DNA of 64,000 nt from Archivesica marissinica (GCA_014843695.1 CM026395.1:47708813-47772812); one strand, 5' to 3'. Positions 8,991-17,764 are shown, numbered from the stretch's first letter. The notes: a model not told the origin generated them from the letters alone. Program-made: numbers and translations.

Positions 8991-9597
8991 CAATCATGCA
9001 GAGATAAAACAGTATGTATTGTATCCATTATATGTTCTAGATTGTTTTCATAATGTAATATTGTTGTTGGTATTTCTTCATTAGATAACCATTCTTGGTG
9101 ATATCTATGTAATACATTTAAAATTCTATATCTAGTTGATATTCTTCAGGTCTATCACGTATTCTTATGCGTTTTAAACATATATCTGGTGGTGTATTCA
9201 GATATAAAATATGATCTGGTTTTCTCATGTTATAAACCATATTATCATATACAGCTGTTTGGCAATCAGTCATAGTATTGTTCTCAATACAATATCTGGT
9301 AAACACATTTTGACAACTACATTGTGATCTTTCACAAAAATGATTGCCTGGTTTATTATTTATTTCTTTCAAAGTGTTTCTATGACTTTCTAAAGTTGGT
9401 AATTGTAACAAAAATGCATATTGTTTTGATTCATTTTTACCTAAATCCAACATATTATAATCATTTTTATATCCATGTACACATGTCCATTCTTCTACTT
9501 TCTCAGGATATATATGAGATTTGTTGAATGTTCTAGCAATACGTTTTAATAATGTACTTTTACCAGCTCCTATGTTTCCTTCCAATGTATACAACAT
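8987..9597 (-). pseudogene. Deoxynucleoside kinase (dNK/TK2-like), one frameshift
   Basis: The first frame (9118-9597) starts MLYTLEGNIGAGKST with a P-loop at residues 7-15. It continues with the 'ERS' motif at 89-91 (CERSQCSCQNVF), then HILYLNTPPDICLKRI and the Arg-rich LID RIRDRPEE. This is the animal/viral deoxynucleoside kinase family, which phosphorylates deoxynucleosides to feed dNTP pools. At about 9117-9130 the frame stops just after the LID. The neighbouring frame then carries the expected C-terminal helix region (RYHQEWL...) to a TAA at 8987-8989. The joined length of about 200 residues is normal for the family. The position of the break, beside a four-A stretch, leaves open a sequencing error. 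A kinase of this kind is not part of the Polinton core and was probably acquired from a host. Confidence 0.8.
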
Positions 9598-9743
9598 TTT
9601 GGATATTTATAATCATGTATTTTTATATACACATTATATCTATTATGTATACACTTATTACAATAAAAACCTTTACAGTTATATAATTTGTAATTACAAA
9701 TTATACATCTTATAGGCTTTAATTGTTTATTATAATGATTCAT
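9570..9743 (-). CDS. Small zinc-binding protein (57 residues)
   Basis: The ATG at 9743 opens 57 codons ending in TAG at 9570-9572. The sequence contains PIRCIICNYKLYNC then FYCNKCIHN, i.e. CxxC...CxxC pairs, and a further PKCCIHW near the end. A structural zinc site is likely. It overlaps the start of the kinase gene (ATG 9597) by 28 bases in another frame, in the way other neighbours in this element overlap. It is too short for a family call, but the regular cysteine pairs argue against chance. Confidence 0.45.
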   Translation of the reverse strand: MNHYNKQLKPIRCIICNYKLYNCKGFYCNKCIHNRYNVYIKIHDYKYPKCCIHWKET

Positions 9744-9782
9744 TTTAACTTGTTTATATACACTATATGGCTCAAGATTTTT

Positions 9783-10563
9783 TTAAAATGTATATTTTTT
9801 TTTATTATCTTGAGTGTCCTTTACAAATGCATCCAATATATCATTATATTTACGTTTTCCTAGACCATTGTTTTTCTTCAGCTTCTTAAGCTCTTTTACA
9901 GCATTATTTGATTTTTCCACTTTCAATATTGATTTACCAAGCCATTCATCGTCATCATCACTTATTATCAGTGTATTATCTGTATCTGTATTGTCGGGAT
10001 CTTCTAAATTTATCATTCCTTGTTGATTTGGTGTTGGTTCTTGAATATCATCTTTAATTTCGGTCGTTATTTCACAATTAGATGCAAAATGTCCAGGCAT
10101 ATGACATTTATAACAGTCTTACATCAGGACATACTTTACTTAAATGATCAGTACCACCACAATTGGTACATACTAATATTTTACAGTAATTAGCATAATG
10201 ACCCTTATGCTTACATTTATAACATGTAATATTTTTTAATTTTTCATCATTAGGACATGATGTAGGATAATGTCCCATATTATGGCATTTATAGCATACA
10301 CATTTATCTTCATTACATGTATCCTTATTATGACCTATTTGGTAACATAATGAACATTTTGGTGCATTACATTCATTTCCATAATGTCCAATCTCTTTAC
10401 ATGTTATACATTTAATATTCTTCTTATACTGCACTTTAACAGCTTGTATTTTAGCTTTTGAAGCTTTACAATTAGCCGAACAATGGCCTAATGTATTACA
10501 TTTATAACATCTATAATTTGAGAAGTCTCGAGTATCCATCTTTAGTGATATTGTTTTAAACAA
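9783..10563 (-). pseudogene. Seven-zinc-knuckle (CCHC) nucleic-acid-binding protein, frameshifted
   Basis: The first frame (10108-10563) carries six CX2CX4HX4C knuckles: CYKCNTLGHCSANC, CITCKEIGHYGNEC, CSLCYQIGHNKDTC, CYKCHNMGHYPTSC, CYKCKHKGHYANYC and CTNCGGTDHLSKVC. The frame then stops within a few codons of CPDV. A seventh knuckle (CYKCHMPGHFASNC) follows at once in the neighbouring frame, which runs on to 9783 with an acidic stretch (SDDDDEW) and a Lys-rich end. The break is near 10120. Arrays of this kind resemble CNBP/Gis2-type proteins, which bind single-stranded DNA or RNA. The role in the element is unknown; genome or message binding is an inference. No slippery heptamer is evident, so a decayed frame or a sequencing indel is more likely than programmed frameshifting. 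Confidence 0.75.
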
Positions 10564-10661
10564 TGTATCTAATAACTATTTTGTCTCTCCTTTTATAGGT
10601 TTATAGACCTCCTATGTCTATATAAGATGAAGTCTACACGTATCTCTTATCTACAGTAACC
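10564..10661 (+). promoter_or_regulatory. Divergent promoter between zinc-knuckle gene and DNA polymerase
   Basis: 98 bp separate the two divergent genes. A plus-strand TATATAAG lies at 10619-10626, about 36 bp before the polymerase ATG at 10662, implying a very short leader. A second TATA-like stretch (TTTTATAGG) lies at about 10591-10599. Function is inferred from position and sequence only. Confidence 0.45.
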
Positions 10662-13600
10662 ATGCCACTGGTCAACTATTCACAATCTTCGGATGAATCT
10701 TCAGAAAATGAAGATAATGATTCTACATATGAAATATTGGAAAGAGATTATAGAATTTCACGCAAATTTAAGACATCTAGTCGTGTTTATGATTTAATAA
10801 TTGATGGTGGTAAACACTATACACCTGAGCGATTTGATTCTATAGTTAATGACTTAAAGAAATTTGGTAATGTTGATAATAATGATAAAATTAGAATATC
10901 TGTATCACATCCTACATTAGGCTTTGGTATACATATACCATTTGCTACAGCTCTACAATCAGTGGTAATAATATTTTAACTGAAATTCAAAAAGTTGCTC
11001 AAAGTAATAAATCATTTAAAATGGAAGATAAAGGTCTCCGTTTAGAAATGACACATACAATTATACCTGGAGGTCGTGGACGTACTAATATACAACATGG
11101 ATGTCATGTTAGTATTGATAATATGCTAAAAAATAAGAAATCAATTGTTAGAATTTTAAATTATACAGATAGTCTATGTTTTGCCAGAGCTATATGTGTT
11201 TGTATAGCCCATGCTAATAAAAATAATACACATGAATGGATACAATTATGGAGTAATATTAGGCGTTCAAATAGAATAACACAAAGTAAAGCTGCTAAAG
11301 AATTATTAGCTGCTTGTGATTTATCAACTGATATAGAATGTGGTATTAAAGAATTTAAAATAATGAGTGAACATTTAAGACCTTACTATAAACTTAATGT
11401 TTGGGACCAACATGGAACTTTAGTATATGCATCACCCTATAATGGTATATCCATACATATATATAATCATCATCATCATTTTGATTGTATAACCAGTATA
11501 TGTGGTTTTAAAGGCAACAGTTATCACTGTGAATCATGTAATGTATTCTATAGTACTGTTGGTAAACATAAATGTCGTAAAAAATGTGAATGCTATGCTG
11601 ATTCTATATGTGCATATGGAACTCCAAAATTATGTACTGATTGTAAACGGACATTTCGTAGTGATACATGTTACAATAATCATAAACTTGTTAGAAAAAC
11701 AACAAACATCTGTTCAGAAGTTTATAAATGTAAAGAATGTGGTCAAACAGTTGTAGCTACAAATAAACGACATATATGTTTAAATTCTAGAAAATGTAAA
11801 TACTGTAAACAAATTGTTGGTTCAGATCATGATTGTTTTATACCTAAATATAATAAGGATGCTAAAATTAAACAATTATACATTTTTTTATGATTTTGAA
11901 TGTATGTTTTTAAGCACAGGTGAACATTCTCCAAATTTTTGTGTTGCCCATAAAGTATGTGATATTTGTATATCAAAACCTATAAAGGATTCTTGTATTT
12001 GTTCAAAATCAGAATCTAGACAAACAATCTTTTCAGGTTCTTCAACTTTAAAATATTTTTGTACTTGGTTATTTCAGCCAAAACATAAAGGTATATGTGC
12101 TGTAGCTCATAATTCTAAAGGCTATGATGCACAATTTATACTTAGACATATAATACAAGAAAGTACTTGTAAACCATCAGTTATTATAAGAGGTAACAAT
12201 ATAATTTCATTAAAATGTTTTGGAGTTACACTTATAGATTCTTTGAGTTATCTACAAATGCCATTATCAGCATTTCCTAAAACTTTTGGTATTAATGAAT
12301 TATCTAAAGGTTATTTTCCTTTTTGGGCTAACACTGGAGAATATGATGGATATATAGGTCCTTATTTACCAGTCTCTTTGTATAAACCTGGTATGATGAA
12401 TCCTGAAGCTAGTACAATATTTATGAAATGGTACAATCTTAAAGTTTCTGAAAAATGTGGTTTTGATTTCGATATTGAAATGAGACTATATTGTATATCT
12501 GATGTTGATATTTTAAGACGTGGTTGCGGTATATTTATTAAACTTTTTATTGATAATGATATTAATCCTTTTACAGAATCTTTAACATTGCCTGGAGCTT
12601 GTAATAAAACATGGAGAAAAAATTATATGCCTGAACAATCTTTGGCTATTATATCTGATGCTGGTTATCCTAATAAGTGTAGATATTCTATTAAAGCTAT
12701 TAGATGGTTACAAGGTGAAAGCTATACACAAAAACTTAAAATTAAACATGCTTTAAATGGCGGTGAACATAAATGGTCTTGGGATAATTGGTCAGATAAT
12801 GTATATTCAGAATATATCAATAGTTTCTTAAAAATTAAACAAGAAGCTAGTGGTTATCCTTCATGGGTGAAAACTTTAGATGATGAAATAAAATTTAAAG
12901 ATGATTATTTTAAAGCTGAAGGTATTTTATTAAATATTGTTGAATTTAATCCTGGTTTACGAGCTTTTGCTAAAGCTATGCTAAATTGTCTCTGGGGTAA
13001 AAATGCACACAATAATACTATGACAGAAACAGAATATATTAGTGATGTTAAATATTTTTTAGATCTTATGCAAAATCCAGATATTTCTATACATTCTCTA
13101 GAACTTTTTGATCATTGTCATTTTCTATTAGCTGCATATACCGATAAAAATAAAGAATATTTGCCTCATGAATCAGCTAATGTACCTGTTGCAGCACATG
13201 TTACAGCATATGCTAGATTAGTACTTTATAATGAACTTAAAAAATTAGGTACTAGAGTACTATATTTTGATACTGATAGTTGTCTTTATATTAAACGTCC
13301 AAATACATATGATATACCTATTATTAATGGACGTTTAGGTTGTTGGGCAGATGAAGTACCTAATGGTAAAATTATTGAATATGTTGGTTTAGGACCTAAG
13401 AATTATGGTTATAAATATATAAATTCTGAAGGTAAAACAATTACTAAATGTAAGGTTAAAGGCTTAACTTTAGATTATAATACTTCAGAAATTGTTAATT
13501 TTGACTCTATGGTAGATTGTGCTAATGATCGTGAACATTATGCTACTACTATACACTATGATTCAAAAATTTAAAAAAATCGTGATAGAACAGTTACCAG

Positions 13601-13694
13601 CGAACATCGTACAAAACTATTTAGATCTGTTTATACTAAACGTGTTATCATTAACCGTTTTGATACCATACCATTTGGATATAAACAATCTTAA
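10662..13694 (+). pseudogene. Protein-primed family-B DNA polymerase (Polinton type), broken and lacking motif A
   Basis: The gene is in pieces: 10662-10979, 11021-11893 and 11814-13574, with a further in-frame tail to 13694. Frame breaks fall near 10960 and in a seven-T run at 11883-11889, and an in-frame TAA lies at 13572-13574. The N-terminal part has the Polinton signatures HGCHVSIDNMLKNKKSI and CFARAI and a Cys-rich zinc region. Exonuclease motifs follow: I at about 11889 (FYDFEC), II at about 12105 (HNSKGYD) and III at about 12489 (YCISDVD). Palm motif B (KAMLNCLWGK) is at about 12973 and motif C (YFDTDS) at about 13262. Motif A (the 'SLYP' region) is missing: HALNGGE at 12747-12767 is joined in frame to the segment just before YINSFLKIKQEASGYP. 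Relatives have a long stretch there with the TPR/palm part. Role in the family: replication of the linear element. Confidence 0.9.
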
Positions 13695-13696
13695 TC

Positions 13697-14245
13697 ATGC
13701 CTGTTGTACAGAATAACAAGGTTATCTTATTCTATGGTAGTGATGCACCATTTAGTAATATGTATATATGTTCTTTTAAAGATAAATCTAATATAGTATT
13801 TAACTGTGTTGATCAATACTATCAATATAACAAATGTATTACTAATGGTAATAAATTATTAGCAGAACAAATACTAAAAGAAACATCACCATATAAACAA
13901 AAAGCTTTAGGTGGTACTTATTTTAATGGTTTTGATTCTAATTTATGGAATAAAAAACGTTTTGAAATTATGTTTAATGGTAATATGTATAAGTATCAAC
14001 AAAATAAAGAACTATTAAATACTCTTTTAGATACAAAATATTGTAAACTAGGTGAAGCTAGTGTTCATGATGTTTATTGGGGAATTGGTTTAGAACTATA
14101 TGATCCTACTGCTCTTTTAATATCTAAATGGTCTGGTGACAATCAAATGGGTTTAATTTTAACAAATATTAGATACTGGCTTTCTCAATCTATTACAACT
14201 ATACATCTTAGACATTGTTATAAGTACTTGAATTTCAAAACATAA
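13697..14245 (+). CDS. NADAR (YbiA-like) domain protein
   Basis: 182 residues, intact. It opens with VILFYGSDAPFSNMY, the family's 'F....pFSNfy' start, then FNCVDQYYQYNKC, then FGL-type turns (ALGGTYFNGFDSNLW), KYQQNKELLNTLLDT and DVYWGIGL ahead of a WSGDNQMGLIL end. This is the NADAR fold, hydrolases acting on N-glycosidic bonds of ADP-ribose- or riboflavin-related compounds. Some members remove ADP-ribose from DNA bases. In an element it could counter host ADP-ribosylation or recycle nucleotides; that is inference. Its ATG follows the polymerase stop by two bases, so the two were probably expressed together. Confidence 0.85.
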   Translation: MPVVQNNKVILFYGSDAPFSNMYICSFKDKSNIVFNCVDQYYQYNKCITNGNKLLAEQILKETSPYKQKALGGTYFNGFDSNLWNKKRFEIMFNGNMYKYQQNKELLNTLLDTKYCKLGEASVHDVYWGIGLELYDPTALLISKWSGDNQMGLILTNIRYWLSQSITTIHLRHCYKYLNFKT

Positions 14246-14261
14246 CCACTTCAATATATAC

Positions 14262-14409
14262 TATAAATATAAGACTATAGTAGCTATAGTATAGTGGTTT
14301 ACAACAGTCATTAATAGTAACCAAAAGCAATTAGATCTTTTTATTAGAGCTAAAGTCATGGATAGTAAACATAAGCAATTAGATCTTTTTATTAGAGCTA
14401 AAGAGAATA
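14262..14409 (+). promoter_or_regulatory. TATA-like site and 48-bp tandem duplication before the next gene
   Basis: TATAAATA lies at 14262-14269, about 90 bp before the ATG at 14358. A stretch of at least 31 bp starting AAGCAATTAGATC is present twice, at 14325-14355 and 14373-14403, so the unit is 48 bp (16 codons). The second copy lies inside the coding frame and the first is upstream. It looks like a recent local duplication that spans the start. Confidence 0.45.
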
Positions 14410-14927
14410 CTAAAAATAAGGAATTATATCTTTTACTTAATACTAGAATGAATAATACACGGAAAAAAACTCATCATATTGTTGATACTAATTATGGTTT
14501 ACAATATTCTAAAGTATTTTTAGGTATAAATTGGTGAGGTGTTCATTGAAATGATAAATGATGAAATCATTAGAAAAGTTGGCTCTAATGTTGACTTATC
14601 TATAAAACCACAATGTATTATTACATTAGATGGTGAACCATATGAAGATTTTATGGAATGCTTTTTATAAATGCACCTAAATATTTAGGGCCTGATATGG
14701 ATATAGAAAGTATATTGAAACATTTTTTATCAAAATATAATATAATTATTATACCAGCTGTTAATATGCCTTCTATGTGTAGAACTATAGGTATACACTA
14801 TAATTCTTGGCTTTTAATGTATAATGCATATATTATATATTGTAAACAAAATATACTACCATATGATAATGATTTTGTAAATGTACTTGAGGTTTTACTA
14901 CATAAACATTCCATCAGAGATTGGTAG
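14358..14927 (+). pseudogene. Element-specific family member ('IEMINDEIIRKV' + 'MDIESIL' modules), two frameshifts
   Basis: Three frames form one gene. The frame 14358-14537 (59 residues, DTNYGLQYSKVFLGIN) is followed in another frame by EVFIEMINDEIIRKVGSNVD and LDGEPYED up to a stop at 14668-14670. A third frame (from 14658) carries NAPKYLGPDMDIESILKHFL, WLLMYNAYIIY and LEVLLHKHS. The same modules occur in intact form at 50469-50960 and in part at 50151-50342 and 51940-52540, in the second element fragment. I recognise no known domain; the protein is probably alpha-helical and cytosolic. Frame breaks are near 14530 and 14660. Confidence 0.6.
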
Positions 14928-15023
14928 ATTTTTAAAGTGTTTTTCAAGTATGTAGGCGGTCTTATACTGTATATAACATATGGTCCTACAGTAAATTTTT
15001 ACATTGTTTTTTACACTACAGTT

Positions 15024-15227
15024 ATGTCTATACCTAATTCTAAGCTTGATTTTAATAAAGTTATTACTTATGAAGAATATCTAGGTTATAAATATGAACT
15101 GTTAGATTTAATTAGAAATGATGATTGTCTTACTTGCATTAAATGTTTAAGAGATATTAAACATATACTACTAGAATGTGGTAGTAACAGATATACAGCT
15201 AGTTTGAACAAATACAAAGATGGATAA
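15024..15227 (+). CDS. Unknown CxxCxxC protein, tandem paralog 1
   Basis: The frame is open from 14937, but the ATG at 15024 (MSIPNSKLDFNKVITYEEYL) is preferred because it aligns with the start of the next gene. It encodes 67 residues. It shares with the gene at 15220 the pattern 'l-F-x-K-V-x-x-Y-E-x-Y-L-x-Y-K-Y-E-L', then CLTCIKC and a C-terminal LLECGSNRY. The CxxCxxC plus a later Cys could bind a metal. Its stop overlaps the start of the next gene by 8 bases (ATGGATAA). Function unknown. Confidence 0.5.
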   Translation: MSIPNSKLDFNKVITYEEYLGYKYELLDLIRNDDCLTCIKCLRDIKHILLECGSNRYTASLNKYKDG

Positions 15228-15582
15228 ACATGTTATTTATCCTTCAACTATTAATTTTGATAAAGTTCTTAATTATGAAAAATATTTAATTTATAAATAT
15301 GAACTATCAGAACTACTTACTAGTGAACATTGTCTTACATGTAACCAATGTGTACAGGACATCAACTCTACATTACTACAATGTGAAAATAATAAATATA
15401 AACTTAATTTGAAATCGTACAAAGAGAATCCATTTTTTCTTGGATATACATCGGATCATTCAAAAGGATTATTAGTAGATGGAAAACTATTAACTGATGA
15501 ACATATACGTGAAACCAAAAGAGCAGAATTCAATTTTATAATTACTGCTAAAGAAGGAACAACATTATGTGAACTGTTTTAA
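15220..15582 (+). CDS. Unknown CxxCxxC protein, tandem paralog 2
   Basis: 120 residues. The first half is a clear duplicate of the preceding gene (INFDKVLNYEKYLIYKYEL, CLTCNQC, LLQCENNKY). The second half adds about 55 residues (FFLGYTSDHSKGLLVDGKLL...), which the shorter copy lacks. No known domain is recognised. It is intact and lies in a run of small overlapping genes reading towards the element's right end. Confidence 0.5.
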   Translation: MDKHVIYPSTINFDKVLNYEKYLIYKYELSELLTSEHCLTCNQCVQDINSTLLQCENNKYKLNLKSYKENPFFLGYTSDHSKGLLVDGKLLTDEHIRETKRAEFNFIITAKEGTTLCELF

Positions 15583-15583
15583 T

Positions 15584-15952
15584 ATGGAATTTCCAGATGA
15601 TGATCCTGAATGTACTATAGATAACTTTCTATACAGATCGGCACTTCTACACGCTTTCTTCACATCTATAGACTACGACAGTGAAGATGTTATGTCATAT
15701 GAAATCATCAATAATGTGCTACATGATAAATATTTCTATACAGCTTTTTTAGAAAGCATTGAACTTATGAGTTATATTTTACGTGAAGAAGTTACTAGAT
15801 GGCAATATTCAACATTTAAAAACATTATTTTAAATAATGATATTGTACCTCAACTATTATTTCATAGTTACCATAAGTGTAAAGAGTTATTAGAGACTGA
15901 TGGTATTAATAAAGAACAATTGTGTATAGACATGAACAATTTATTTGTGTAA
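15584..15952 (+). CDS. Unknown acidic, helical protein
   Basis: The frame is open from 15569, but the second ATG at 15584 directly follows the upstream stop (15580-15582) and gives a 122-residue product starting MEFPDDDPEC. It is acidic and predicted helical by eye (SALLHAFFTSIDY, YFYTAFLESIELMSYIL, WQYSTFKNIIL). I recognise no family. The end overlaps the upstream part of the next frame by 8 bases. Confidence 0.45.
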   Translation: MEFPDDDPECTIDNFLYRSALLHAFFTSIDYDSEDVMSYEIINNVLHDKYFYTAFLESIELMSYILREEVTRWQYSTFKNIILNNDIVPQLLFHSYHKCKELLETDGINKEQLCIDMNNLFV

Positions 15953-15971
15953 AAAACAATCCGATTACATC

Positions 15972-16292
15972 ATGACTTATTACGAACTGTGGGGCGAATA
16001 TTGTATTATATGTTTACAAAATGATACCGATTATTATTTTATTAACCAATGCTTATGTAATAATCTTGTTTGTAACCATTGTGTTTTAAAACTTGTTAAA
16101 TGTCCTTTTTGTAGAAAAGCTTTTACTATTGAATTATTGAAAGAATTTAAACAAGATATTTTAACTTCTATCATGAATAATTTACATAAATTATATGTAC
16201 CACACGTACAATCTCATAATTATTGGACATTTATAAATGATAGTGAACATCAACTTCAACAATGTTTAAATTTTAGACCATATACCTATTAA
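15972..16292 (+). CDS. RING-type zinc protein, tandem paralog 1
   Basis: The frame is open from 15945. The ATG at 15972 (MTYYELWGEYCIICL) is chosen because it aligns with the start of its neighbour (MSYYKFLNQECSICL). It encodes 106 residues. The ligands CIIC, QCLC, CNHC and CPFC make an all-cysteine (C4C4-like) RING; the usual histidine is replaced by Cys. The C-terminal half is helical with no membrane segment. RING proteins of viruses commonly act as ubiquitin ligases; activity here is inference. Confidence 0.7.
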   Translation: MTYYELWGEYCIICLQNDTDYYFINQCLCNNLVCNHCVLKLVKCPFCRKAFTIELLKEFKQDILTSIMNNLHKLYVPHVQSHNYWTFINDSEHQLQQCLNFRPYTY

Positions 16293-16294
16293 TT

Positions 16295-16555
16295 ATGTCT
16301 TACTATAAATTTTTAAACCAAGAATGTAGTATATGTTTATGTAATGATAATAATTATTATTTTGTTAATGAATGTTTATGCAAACATCTCATTTGTAAAA
16401 CATGTATTTCGAAACTTGTTAAATGCCCATATTGTAGAAAAGATTTTCAACATGTTTCTAATATTGTCTATAGATTACATGATTTAAATCCACCATACAC
16501 TACTACATTGTTAATTTTAGTATGTATTACTTTGTGCTTGCTTACTCTGCGATAA
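16295..16555 (+). CDS. RING-type zinc protein with C-terminal membrane anchor, paralog 2
   Basis: 86 residues. The RING residues CSIC, ECLC, CKTC and CPYC align one-for-one with the preceding gene, including the segment LVKCPYCRKDF. The C-terminus ends in a hydrophobic stretch (TTTLLILVCITLCLLTLR), a likely tail anchor. A membrane-bound E3 ligase is a reasonable inference. The gene starts two bases after the stop of its sister. It is the last gene before the terminal-repeat-like sequence. Confidence 0.7.
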   Translation: MSYYKFLNQECSICLCNDNNYYFVNECLCKHLICKTCISKLVKCPYCRKDFQHVSNIVYRLHDLNPPYTTTLLILVCITLCLLTLR

Positions 16556-16599
16556 AACAATAAGATATAATGAATTAAAACTATTATGTAAATTATAAA

Positions 16600-16764
16600 A
16601 CAACTCTTTACTTATGTATTTTTGTCCAGAAAAACCCCACCCCCCCCTTTTGGTTGGCGATATATTTATGACCTATAGTGCCTCCTTTTTTAGAATGTAC
16701 CGGTATGAACCCATTTTGACCCATAGTGCCTCCTTTGACTTGCCCAAGGTGCCCCCCAATACTA
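16600..16764. repeat. Right terminal-repeat-like end of the Polinton element
   Basis: Read on the minus strand from 16764 inwards this starts TAGTATTGGGGGGCACC and contains GGCACTATGGGTCAAAATG and later GGCACTATAGG, i.e. three iterations of a GGCACTnTGGG-like 11-mer. The same start (TAGTAT) and the GGCACTCTGGGCCAAAATG core occur at 49999-50051 at the end of the second element fragment. Polintons end in terminal inverted repeats, and the adjacent gene block ends here. The N gap begins immediately after, so the exact terminus and any target duplication cannot be seen. Confidence 0.55.
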
Positions 16765-17764
16765 NNNNNNNNNNNNNNNNNNNNNNNNNNNNNNNNNNNN
16801 NNNNNNNNNNNNNNNNNNNNNNNNNNNNNNNNNNNNNNNNNNNNNNNNNNNNNNNNNNNNNNNNNNNNNNNNNNNNNNNNNNNNNNNNNNNNNNNNNNNN
16901 NNNNNNNNNNNNNNNNNNNNNNNNNNNNNNNNNNNNNNNNNNNNNNNNNNNNNNNNNNNNNNNNNNNNNNNNNNNNNNNNNNNNNNNNNNNNNNNNNNNN
17001 NNNNNNNNNNNNNNNNNNNNNNNNNNNNNNNNNNNNNNNNNNNNNNNNNNNNNNNNNNNNNNNNNNNNNNNNNNNNNNNNNNNNNNNNNNNNNNNNNNNN
17101 NNNNNNNNNNNNNNNNNNNNNNNNNNNNNNNNNNNNNNNNNNNNNNNNNNNNNNNNNNNNNNNNNNNNNNNNNNNNNNNNNNNNNNNNNNNNNNNNNNNN
17201 NNNNNNNNNNNNNNNNNNNNNNNNNNNNNNNNNNNNNNNNNNNNNNNNNNNNNNNNNNNNNNNNNNNNNNNNNNNNNNNNNNNNNNNNNNNNNNNNNNNN
17301 NNNNNNNNNNNNNNNNNNNNNNNNNNNNNNNNNNNNNNNNNNNNNNNNNNNNNNNNNNNNNNNNNNNNNNNNNNNNNNNNNNNNNNNNNNNNNNNNNNNN
17401 NNNNNNNNNNNNNNNNNNNNNNNNNNNNNNNNNNNNNNNNNNNNNNNNNNNNNNNNNNNNNNNNNNNNNNNNNNNNNNNNNNNNNNNNNNNNNNNNNNNN
17501 NNNNNNNNNNNNNNNNNNNNNNNNNNNNNNNNNNNNNNNNNNNNNNNNNNNNNNNNNNNNNNNNNNNNNNNNNNNNNNNNNNNNNNNNNNNNNNNNNNNN
17601 NNNNNNNNNNNNNNNNNNNNNNNNNNNNNNNNNNNNNNNNNNNNNNNNNNNNNNNNNNNNNNNNNNNNNNNNNNNNNNNNNNNNNNNNNNNNNNNNNNNN
17701 NNNNNNNNNNNNNNNNNNNNNNNNNNNNNNNNNNNNNNNNNNNNNNNNNNNNNNNNNNNNNNNN
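16765..17764. other. Assembly gap (1,000 N)
   Basis: Exactly 1,000 N, which usually marks a scaffold join of unknown size. The Polinton end lies to the left and a 40-bp satellite to the right, so it is not certain that the two sides are truly adjacent. Confidence 0.95.

Noticed and set aside
9324..10026. Plus-strand frames opposite the kinase and zinc-knuckle genes
   Set aside because: They lie antisense to clearly recognisable protein domains and show no motif of their own.
10108..10135. Programmed ribosomal frameshift in the zinc-knuckle gene
   Set aside because: No slippery heptamer or downstream structure is apparent; decay or an indel error is simpler.
11502..11756. 84-residue plus-strand frame inside the polymerase N-terminal part
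   Set aside because: It overlaps the Cys-rich polymerase frame, which has the family signatures.
13519..13716. 65-residue frame at the end of the polymerase
   Set aside because: The polymerase tail continues in its own frame after the TAA at 13572 to 13694; this frame is out of phase with it.
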